Source of the DNA: Planctomycetota bacterium
Lineage (GTDB): Bacteria > Planctomycetota > Phycisphaerae > Sedimentisphaerales > SM23-30
DNA: 5,344 bases
NCBI GenBank assembly: GCA_022705365.1
Contig: JAKJEP010000237.1
Coordinates: forward strand, 1 to 5,344
Reading direction: 5' to 3'
Part shown: positions 1-5,344 of the stretch, piece by piece
Position numbering within the stretch: the first letter of the stretch is position 1
Layout of the letters: each line of letters starts with the position of its first letter
The notes under the pieces: model-generated
What the model saw: only the letters and a program-made list of their open reading frames with translations
Told to the model about the DNA's origin: nothing
The model's database searches: none
Translations under genes and position numbers: made by a program

Positions 1-1199
1 ATGTTGGCAGTTCCTCCCTGAAATGCCAGTTGTTTGATATGCCGGCGGAAACGGTCCTGGCGAAGGTGCATGTCGAGCGGATCGGCTCGGCCAAGGCCCC
101 GGCGGAATGGACCCTCGGCGGCGGGCCGACCCGGAAGGCGGACGTTTCGATTCCCGATTATGCCGCGGCGATGCGGTTTGTCCTGGATACCCTTACCGGT
201 TCCCCGACAGGTATTTTGCCATCGATAGCGGATCTGGATGCGGTCGGTTTTAAAGCCGGGCTGGCCAAAGGGATTACCGGCTGCCATTATATGGAGGAAG
301 AGATTCTGGCCGCCCTGGATGACTACAACCGCATCGTGGCCCCTCTGCACAACAAAATTTATGTCCAGGCCATCCGATATTTCCGAAATCTGCTGCCGCA
401 TACCCCCTTCATCGGTTTGTTTGAGACGTTTTTCTGTCAGGATCTGCATGAGTACGAGGCCATCTATCCCATTCCCCGGGAATGGACGGAAAAGTATGGC
501 ATCCGAAAAACCATGGGGCACGGCGCCAGCCATTTTTACCTCAACCATCGGATTGCGGAACTGATCCGGCGGCCCAGGGAGGAAATCAATATAATCCAGA
601 TGCACCTGGGCGGAAGCTCTTCGCTGGCGGCCATCCAGCGGGGCATCAACCGGGGTGGAACCGTCGGTTTTACCACACAGTGCGGCCTGCCCTATTCGAA
701 CCGTGCTTCGGATTTCGATCCCTGCCTGATTCCTTTTCTGGTTAGCCGCGGGGAAGGCACGATGGAAGAAGTGATGGCCCGGCTGCTGACGGGGGGCGGA
801 TTGTCGGCGCTGTCGGGAATGGGGTTTGATATGCGCGATTTGCAGGAGGCCGCCGACCGGGGAAATGAACGGGCGCGGCTGACGATCGACTTTTATGTGA
901 ATCAAATTCGTAAGTATCTGGGAATCGGCCTGGTAACCCTGGGACATACGGATGCACTGGTTTTTTCCGGCGGGACCGGGGAAGCCAGTGCCTACCTCCG
1001 CGGGCGCATTCTGGAAAACCTGGAGGAGTTTGGCATCCGGCTGGACGAGGAAAAAAATAACACCTGTTTTCGCCGGGAAGGCCGGATTTCCTCCGACGAC
1101 TCGAAAATCGAAGTTTGGGTGGTGCCGACCAATGAGGAAATCGTTGTTGCCCGTGAATGCGTAAAACTACTCCATCAAACCACCCCGGAGAGGAAATGA
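1..1199 (+). CDS. Divergent acetate kinase-family protein (acetokinase, PF00871 type), 5' end cut by window edge
   Basis: Family members transfer phosphate between ATP and a short carboxylate such as acetate or propionate in the cytoplasm. The reading frame is already open at base 3 and its first codons read VGSSSLKCQLFDMP, the N-terminal phosphate-binding strand of acetate kinases, so the true start lies a few codons left of the window. 398 residues are visible, close to the usual length of about 400. Counting from the TTG at 30, conserved marks are APLHN (His107), HGASH (His164, His168), HLGG (His192), NRASDFDP (Arg225), FSGGTGE (from 312) and PTNEE (Glu370). Substitutions stand out: the usual GHRVVHGG block reads GFKAGLAKG (Lys75 for the substrate-binding Arg), FDTAFH reads FETFFC (Glu132 for the catalytic Asp), HLGNG reads HLGGS, and GIGEN reads GTGEA. 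The fold assignment is firm; acetate as substrate is doubtful. The stop overlaps the next gene's start, which suggests translational coupling. Confidence 0.9.
   Translation, partial: VGSSSLKCQLFDMPAETVLAKVHVERIGSAKAPAEWTLGGGPTRKADVSIPDYAAAMRFVLDTLTGSPTGILPSIADLDAVGFKAGLAKGITGCHYMEEEILAALDDYNRIVAPLHNKIYVQAIRYFRNLLPHTPFIGLFETFFCQDLHEYEAIYPIPREWTEKYGIRKTMGHGASHFYLNHRIAELIRRPREEINIIQMHLGGSSSLAAIQRGINRGGTVGFTTQCGLPYSNRASDFDPCLIPFLVSRGEGTMEEVMARLLTGGGLSALSGMGFDMRDLQEAADRGNERARLTIDFYVNQIRKYLGIGLVTLGHTDALVFSGGTGEASAYLRGRILENLEEFGIRLDEEKNNTCFRREGRISSDDSKIEVWVVPTNEEIVVARECVKLLHQTTPERK
1187..1193 (+). promoter_or_regulatory. Ribosome binding site of the URO-D-family gene
   Basis: GGAGAGG lies inside the last codons of the kinase gene. 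Its GGAG part sits 5 bases before the ATG at 1196, and its AGAGG part sits 8 bases before the ATG at 1202. Both starts are therefore served. The in-frame ATG at 1157 has no comparable Shine-Dalgarno sequence and would add 13 residues that do not look like the family. Confidence 0.65.
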
Positions 1200-2353
1200 C
1201 TATGCTAACCTCCCGTGAACGCGTGCGTTGTGCCTTGCATCATCAGGAACCGGACCGGGTGCCGCTGTTTTTCGGTTCCTCCGGTGCCACCACCATTCAT
1301 GCGCACGGATATGAAAGGCTGAAACGGAAACTGGGTATCGATTCGCCAACGCGTCTGATGTCCCGCGCGATGCAGTATGCCCATGTGGACCGGCGGATCA
1401 TGGATCTCCTGGGTTCAGATGGCATTCCTCTAAATGTGAAAGCCCCGTCGCCTTCCCCCCTGAGTCGGAATGTCTCGGAAAAAGCTTTTGTCGATGAATG
1501 GGGCATCCGCTGGGAACTGGAACCGGATGGCCGGTATTACAGCCCGCCCTATCAAGATCGACCCCTGGAAAAGGCGGGGATTGCGGATATCGAAAACTAT
1601 CCCTGGCCCCAGGTTATTCATCCCTGCCAATACGAAGGCCTGGCCGAGGAGGCGAAAAATCTGTATGAGAAAACCCCCTATGCCCTGATCGGCAATATCG
1701 GTACCACATTGTGCGAATTGATCTATAACATGCGCGGAATGGAAAACTGGATGATGGATCTGGTCGTAAATCAGGAGTTTGCCCACGCCCTGCTGCGGAA
1801 AATCACCGATCTGCGGATTGCCGCCATCCAGGCGTTTCTGGACCGGGTAGGGGCCTGGGTGGATGTGTTCATCATGGGAGACGATATGGGGTCCCAGCAT
1901 TCTCCTCTGATCTCCCCGGCCTTGTATCGCACCATGATCAAGCCGTATCACAAGGAGATCATTGCCGCAATAAAAGCCCATTCGCCGGCGAAAGTATTTT
2001 TCCACAGTGACGGCGATATCTATCCGCTGATTCCTGATTTCATCGAGGCGGGCGTGGATCTGCTCAATCCGGTGCAGGTCAGCGCCACCGATATGGGTGA
2101 TACCGCCCGGTTGAAACGAGAATTCGGGAAAAACCTTTCTTTTTGCGGGGCGATTGATACCCAATGGGTCTTGCCGTATGGTACTCCGGACGATGTGCGA
2201 AAGGAAGTTCGCCGACGGATCAGAGATCTGGCCCCCGGCGGCGGGTATATCTGCGCCAGCGTCCATTGTATTCAGCCGGATGTCCCCGTGGAAAATATTA
2301 TGGCCCTGTTTGATGAAGTGAAAGTGTCAGGCAATTACCCGCTGAAATTTTGA
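1196..2353 (+). CDS. Uroporphyrinogen decarboxylase-superfamily protein, methyltransferase-like (not HemE)
   Basis: A 385-residue protein with the start used here; the family opening TSRERVRCALHHQEPDRVPL begins at residue 5. An ATG at 1202 (383 residues) is equally plausible. The start at 1196 forms an ATGA overlap with the kinase stop. The superfamily is a TIM barrel that includes HemE and the zinc-dependent corrinoid:coenzyme M methyltransferases MtaA and MtbA. Visible motifs are GNIGTTLCEL (166-175), MGDDMGSQ (227-234), FFHSDGDI (268-275), NPVQVSATDMGD (291-302) and ASVHCIQPDVPVENI (354-368). The HemE N-terminal signature with its MRQAGR motif is absent, so haem synthesis is unlikely. Where MtaA/MtbA have His-x-Cys and a later Cys as zinc ligands, this protein has His270-x-Asp272 and, by my alignment, His357. 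Methyl transfer or decarboxylation of a pathway intermediate is possible, but the substrate is unknown. It is cytoplasmic, with no signal peptide. Confidence 0.88.
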   Translation: MTMLTSRERVRCALHHQEPDRVPLFFGSSGATTIHAHGYERLKRKLGIDSPTRLMSRAMQYAHVDRRIMDLLGSDGIPLNVKAPSPSPLSRNVSEKAFVDEWGIRWELEPDGRYYSPPYQDRPLEKAGIADIENYPWPQVIHPCQYEGLAEEAKNLYEKTPYALIGNIGTTLCELIYNMRGMENWMMDLVVNQEFAHALLRKITDLRIAAIQAFLDRVGAWVDVFIMGDDMGSQHSPLISPALYRTMIKPYHKEIIAAIKAHSPAKVFFHSDGDIYPLIPDFIEAGVDLLNPVQVSATDMGDTARLKREFGKNLSFCGAIDTQWVLPYGTPDDVRKEVRRRIRDLAPGGGYICASVHCIQPDVPVENIMALFDEVKVSGNYPLKF

Positions 2354-2371
2354 ATATCTCAAAAGGAAAAC

Positions 2372-2376
2372 AGGAA
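2372..2376 (+). promoter_or_regulatory. Ribosome binding site of the Ldh-family gene
   Basis: AGGAA sits 6 bases before the ATG at 2383, in the 29-base gap after the URO-D-family stop. A second purine run, AAAAGGAAAA, at 2361-2370 is too far upstream to be the main site. The gap has no hairpin or T-run, so readthrough from the upstream gene is expected. Confidence 0.6.
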
Positions 2377-2382
2377 TAAACG

Positions 2383-3348
2383 ATGAAGGTGGAAACTTTA
2401 CAAGAATTCTGCGTGCAAGCGATGTTGAAATGCGGGATGTCGGAAGGCCCGGCCCGGATCGCCGCCGAGGTACTGGTTACGACCGATGCCTGGGGTGTCT
2501 ATAGCCATGGGACCCGGGCCTTGCGGCAATACCTCAAACGGATGCGGGCCGGGGGCCTGAAGGCCCAGGCCCGGCCCCATATCATCCACGAAGGTCCGGC
2601 CTTTGCCATGCTGGATGCGGATAACGCCCTGGCGATGGTGTCTGCCTGCAGGGCGATGGAGATCGCGATAGCGAAGGCCAAATCCGCCGGGATCGGTTAT
2701 GTTACCGTTAAAAACAGTTGCCACTTCGGGGCCGCCGGCTACTATGCGAATATGGCGGAAAATATGATTGGTATGGCCATGAGTAATGTGGATACCAATG
2801 TCGTGGCCCCCAGCAGCAAAAAGCCGGTGATCGGCTGTAATCCGCTGGCGTATGCGGTGCCGGCCGGCAAAGAAAAGCCGGTTTTTCTGGATATTGCCAT
2901 GAGCACCGTGGCGGCGGGGAAAATCGCGGCCGCCAAATTTGCCGGCAAACGCATCCCGAATACCTGGTATGTGGATGATGAGGGGCTGCCGACGACGGAT
3001 CCGAGTCTGTATCCCGAACATGGGGCCTTGCAGCCGATGGCCGGGCACAAGGGCTTCGGTCTGGCGATTTTGATCGAGGTACTTTCGGCGGTGTTGGCGG
3101 GGGCCTTTATCGCCATCGATATTGCCGCGCTCATGCCGCTGGCTGCCTTCCAGGAACGGATGGATCAGATGATCCGCGAAATCCGCAATGCGCCCCGGGC
3201 CAAAGGGGCGGATCGTATCTATCTGCCGGGCGAGATCGAATGGCAGCGTTATGAAGAGCAAAAGCAGAAGGGCTTATCCCTGCCGCCCGAAGTCATTGAC
3301 AGCCTCAACGGTCTGGCGGATGATTTGGAGTTAGAACGATTATTTTAA
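2383..3348 (+). CDS. Ldh-family oxidoreductase (malate/L-lactate dehydrogenase type, PF02615), with apparent internal deletion
   Basis: This family contains NAD(P)-dependent dehydrogenases of 2-hydroxy or 2-keto acids: malate, L-lactate, L-sulfolactate, ureidoglycolate and 2,3-diketo-L-gulonate (YiaK). The fold is unlike that of classical lactate dehydrogenases. Visible motifs are WGVYSHGTRALRQY (37-50) with the expected active-site His42, VKNSCHFGAAGYY (109-121) with His114, GCNPLAYAVP (151-160), LDIAMSTVAAGK (169-180), MAGHKGFGLAILIEVLS (219-235), and a C-terminal IYLPGEIEW. At 321 residues it is shorter than the usual roughly 340-360. The loss is localised: LSAVLAGA (234-241) runs straight into FIAIDIAALMP (242-252), whereas relatives carry about 25 residues there, ending in a His-Gly-x-x-Phe-Ile-Ala pattern. 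The frame is kept on both sides. It follows the URO-D-family gene by 29 bases and probably shares its transcript. The exact substrate cannot be read from the sequence, and activity is uncertain given the gap. Confidence 0.92.
   Translation: MKVETLQEFCVQAMLKCGMSEGPARIAAEVLVTTDAWGVYSHGTRALRQYLKRMRAGGLKAQARPHIIHEGPAFAMLDADNALAMVSACRAMEIAIAKAKSAGIGYVTVKNSCHFGAAGYYANMAENMIGMAMSNVDTNVVAPSSKKPVIGCNPLAYAVPAGKEKPVFLDIAMSTVAAGKIAAAKFAGKRIPNTWYVDDEGLPTTDPSLYPEHGALQPMAGHKGFGLAILIEVLSAVLAGAFIAIDIAALMPLAAFQERMDQMIREIRNAPRAKGADRIYLPGEIEWQRYEEQKQKGLSLPPEVIDSLNGLADDLELERLF
3097..3108 (+). other. Probable in-frame deletion junction inside the Ldh-family gene
   Basis: The codons GCG GGG GCC TTT join LSAVLAGA directly to FIAID. 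Family members normally have an extra loop of about 25 residues between these two conserved blocks. The junction contains a GGGGGCC run, which would fit recombination between short repeats, since Ala-Gly-Ala on one side and Gly-Ala-Phe on the other are encoded by similar bases. The missing length is estimated from memory of the family, not from an alignment. Confidence 0.55.
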
Positions 3349-3370
3349 GATAGGTGACGAAGACAAACCA

Positions 3371-3376
3371 GAGGAG
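3371..3376 (+). promoter_or_regulatory. Ribosome binding site of the beta-helix gene
   Basis: GAGGAG lies 5 bases before the ATG at 3382, in the 33-base gap after the Ldh-family stop. It is the strongest Shine-Dalgarno match in the window. It fixes the start, which also gives a complete signal peptide. The gap has no terminator-like hairpin. Confidence 0.75.
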
Positions 3377-3381
3377 ATATA

Positions 3382-3459
3382 ATGTTGAACCGAATTGTAC
3401 CAAAGGTTGGTCTGGCAACAATAGCAGCAATTATCTGGCTGGCATACCCGGCAATTGGG
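3382..3459 (+). other. Predicted Sec signal peptide of the beta-helix protein
   Basis: Residues 1-26 have a short basic start (Arg4, Lys8), a hydrophobic core (about 9-21, with Ile, Ala, Leu and Trp) and an Ala-Ile-Gly end that suits signal peptidase I. Cleavage would fall after residue 26 or 27, just before DFYVAPDG. There is no lipobox cysteine, so it is not a lipoprotein. Confidence 0.75.
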
Positions 3460-5344
3460 GGCGATTTTTATGTCGCGCCCGATGGTAAGGATGCCAATCC
3501 CGGCACGGCCGACAAGCCGTTTGCCACCGTGGCCCGGGCGCGGGATGCGGTTCGCCAAAAAGTGGCGGCCGGTCTGGAACACGATGTGGTGGTGTCAATC
3601 CGCGGCGGTGTTTATCCCCAGACTGAGACTTTAGTTTTCGGTCCGGAAGATTCCGGCACGGAGAAGTATTCGATCACATACGCGGCGGTAGCGGGTGAGA
3701 GAGTGGTCCTGAGCGGCGGGCGGATGATTACCGGCTGGAAAAAGGGAGAAGGTGAAATCTGGACGGTTGAGCTGCCCGAAGTCAAGGCGGGCGAATGGTA
3801 TTTTCACCAGTTGTTTGTCGATGGACAGCGAGCGATACGAGCAAGAACGCCAAACGCAGGAGTTGGAGATTGGCCGGGAGGGTGGAACTTGATCCCCGGA
3901 GCTAATAACAGCGATGCGCATGATGCCATCGTCACCTTGGGGGTGAATCATCCCATCCAGGCCTGGAAGAACCTCACCGATGTCGAGGTGATTTGGATCT
4001 GCAACAATGCCGCGACGCGAAAACGCCTGGGAAGCGTGAATGAAAAAGAAAACACCTTTACCTTGCCTCCGCCGCATATGTGGCCGCACGGGTTTACCGG
4101 AGAATATAACATCAGCTTTCCCGTCGGAGGTTTCGGGTGTTATTTCGAGAACGCCCGCGAGTTCCTCGACACGCCGGGTGAATGGTACCTGGATCGCCAA
4201 GCGGGCATACTTTCCTATAGGCCGCGGGAAGGGGAGGATCTGACGCGAGCCGAGGTGGTTGCGCCGCTGGTCCAAAATACGCTGCTGGCCGTTCGAGGCA
4301 CGCAGCAACAGCCTGTGAGAAATCTCCATTTCCAGGGTATTCGAGCAGCCTATGCGGACTGGCCGCTGCCGCCCCAGGGCTTCACGGGTCTGTTTGGTTG
4401 TCTCCAGCTTGTTGAGCAGAAAGAGCCCCAAGGAGCCTGGAAATTTCACTGGATCGACGCCGCTGTCAGCTTTACATACGCCCGCGGCTGCCATTTTATC
4501 GGCGGGGCCGTCGAACACGCCGGCAGTATTGGCCTCAGCCTGCTGAACGGCTGTGCCGAGAACGTAATTGAAGGCAACCACCTCTACGATCTGGGCGGAG
4601 GAGGAATAACGGCCGGCGCGATTAGAAACCGCGACACCTGGCAGTGGGCCGATCCTTTGGACAAGGATGACCACAAGAATTATCGTATTGCCAACAATCA
4701 TATTCACGATTGCGGCATAGACTACTATGACGCGGTCGGCATCCTGGTATGGATGACCCAGGAGACGGTTGTCGCTCATAACCTGATTCATGACATTGCC
4801 TACTCGGGAATCGTTCTCGGCGGCAACGAAAGCCCTGAATCGCCGTATTTAGCCAAAAACAACACGGTGGAGTACAATCACGTCTATAACGTTATGCAGG
4901 TGGCAAACGATGGGGCAGCGATCTACGTCAGTTTTCCCCAGGCGGATCGTGGCGCCCTGATTCGCGGCAATTTGTTCCATGACATCGCTCGTCCGAATTA
5001 TCGATTGGGAATTTACCTGGACACGGTCGGAGTGCCGCATGGGTGCGCAGGCTATCACTTTGAGGGCAACGTTGTCTTCCATTGTGAAATTCCCATGAGC
5101 CTAGGTGTGAAGAACTCAGAGGAAAATCGGTGCATTGACAATCTTCTCTACAAAGGCGACGGCCCCGCGGCGGAGTTCATAAAAGCTTTTCAAACTCAGG
5201 CGGGCCTCGAGCCGGCCTATCGCCGTCAGCTAGTGGGCATCATTGAACCGCCGTGCCAATTTTATCGACTAACTGAGTACAGTCATGCTGTGAACATCTG
5301 GTCCGCCCAGCAGTACCATTGGCCCGAAAGGGATGGCGGGGTGG
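3382..5344 (+). CDS. Exported right-handed parallel beta-helix protein, probable glycan-active enzyme (GH141-like), 3' end beyond window
   Basis: Open from ATG 3382 to the window edge, with 654 codons and no stop. Residues 1-26 look like a Sec signal peptide. FYVAPDGKDANPGT (29-42) followed by KPFATVARARDAVR is the common opening of secreted beta-helix polysaccharide enzymes. RGGVYPQTETLVFGPEDSGT (from 74), LSGGRMITGW, WYFHQLFVDGQRAIRARTPN (139-158) and GEWYLDRQAGILSYRP (from 266) are typical of the GH141-like group. From about residue 366 the chain shows beta-helix coils with a recurring 'x-I-x-x-N-x-I-H-D' pattern, for example at 396, 434, 462, 494, 525, 558 and 582. Asp510 (NDGAAIY) and Asp547 (GIYLD) are candidate catalytic acids. 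AGLEPAYR (607-614) usually closes this domain, and at least 40 further residues follow. GH141 includes an alpha-L-fucosidase and a xylanase; a lyase or other hydrolase is possible. It probably acts in the periplasm or outside the cell. Confidence 0.88.
   Translation, partial: MLNRIVPKVGLATIAAIIWLAYPAIGGDFYVAPDGKDANPGTADKPFATVARARDAVRQKVAAGLEHDVVVSIRGGVYPQTETLVFGPEDSGTEKYSITYAAVAGERVVLSGGRMITGWKKGEGEIWTVELPEVKAGEWYFHQLFVDGQRAIRARTPNAGVGDWPGGWNLIPGANNSDAHDAIVTLGVNHPIQAWKNLTDVEVIWICNNAATRKRLGSVNEKENTFTLPPPHMWPHGFTGEYNISFPVGGFGCYFENAREFLDTPGEWYLDRQAGILSYRPREGEDLTRAEVVAPLVQNTLLAVRGTQQQPVRNLHFQGIRAAYADWPLPPQGFTGLFGCLQLVEQKEPQGAWKFHWIDAAVSFTYARGCHFIGGAVEHAGSIGLSLLNGCAENVIEGNHLYDLGGGGITAGAIRNRDTWQWADPLDKDDHKNYRIANNHIHDCGIDYYDAVGILVWMTQETVVAHNLIHDIAYSGIVLGGNESPESPYLAKNNTVEYNHVYNVMQVANDGAAIYVSFPQADRGALIRGNLFHDIARPNYRLGIYLDTVGVPHGCAGYHFEGNVVFHCEIPMSLGVKNSEENRCIDNLLYKGDGPAAEFIKAFQTQAGLEPAYRRQLVGIIEPPCQFYRLTEYSHAVNIWSAQQYHWPERDGGV

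Noticed and set aside
1157..1159. ATG at 1157 as the start of the URO-D-family protein
   Set aside because: It would add a 13-residue stretch (MRKTTPSNHPGEE) that is unlike the family and overlaps the kinase by 43 bases without a good Shine-Dalgarno. Starts at 1196 or 1202 fit both the ribosome binding site and the family N-terminus.
1430..2266. Minus-strand open frame of 278 codons opposite the URO-D-family gene
   Set aside because: It mirrors the + strand gene, has no ribosome binding site evidence and no family resemblance.
1196..2353. HemE (true uroporphyrinogen decarboxylase) for the second gene
   Set aside because: The HemE substrate-binding N-terminal signature is missing, the HSDGDI motif belongs to the methyltransferase-like branch, and no haem gene is nearby.
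2398..3261. Minus-strand open frame of 287 codons opposite the Ldh-family gene
   Set aside because: The translation is rich in His, Arg, Gly and Pro with no recognisable domain, as expected for the reverse of a GC-rich coding region. The + strand gene is certain.
3378..3383. TATAAT hexamer, a perfect -10 match
   Set aside because: It overlaps the ATG of the beta-helix gene, so it could not make a transcript carrying that gene's ribosome binding site, and no convincing -35 precedes it. It arises from the A/T-rich spacer.
3340..3582. Minus-strand 80-codon open frame across the Ldh/beta-helix junction
   Set aside because: It crosses the ribosome binding site and signal peptide of the beta-helix gene and shows no family features.
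3631..4791. Minus-strand open frame of 386 codons opposite the beta-helix gene
   Set aside because: Its translation resembles no family, and it lies wholly within the + strand beta-helix gene, whose protein has clear motifs along this whole stretch. It is a by-product of GC-rich codons on the other strand.

Overview
The window holds four protein-coding genes, all on the + strand and packed almost without gaps. It looks like one stretch of a single operon that runs off both ends. No RNA gene, mobile element, CRISPR array, terminator or clear promoter is visible, and no stretch over 50 bases lacks a gene.

Layout: (1) 1-1199, a divergent acetate-kinase-family protein that has lost only its first few codons off the left edge. 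(2) 1196-2353, a uroporphyrinogen-decarboxylase-superfamily protein of the methyltransferase-like kind, not a haem-pathway HemE. Its start overlaps the kinase stop. (3) 2383-3348, an Ldh-family (malate/L-lactate/2,3-diketogulonate type) NAD(P)-dependent oxidoreductase. It appears to lack about 25 residues near its C-terminal third, with the frame intact. (4) 3382 to beyond the right edge, a large exported right-handed beta-helix protein, probably a glycosidase or lyase of the GH141-like kind.

Organism: the sequence is moderately GC-rich. The gene set (exported beta-helix enzyme with a 'PDGxDxNPGT' start, the HSDGDI-type URO-D protein, the 'NSCHFGAAGYY' Ldh subtype) is the kind I associate with polysaccharide-degrading members of the Planctomycetota/Verrucomicrobiota/Lentisphaerota group. 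This is inferred from family resemblance; no marker gene is present.

Working together (inference): the beta-helix enzyme would act outside the cytoplasm on a glycan, and the three cytoplasmic enzymes would process a released acidic or methylated product. The Ldh-type enzyme would interconvert a 2-hydroxy and 2-keto acid, the URO-D-like protein might move a methyl group or decarboxylate, and the kinase would phosphorylate a carboxylate. The kinase lacks several canonical acetate-site residues, so its substrate may not be acetate. The set may be a small uncharacterised catabolic module, but no substrate can be read from the sequence.
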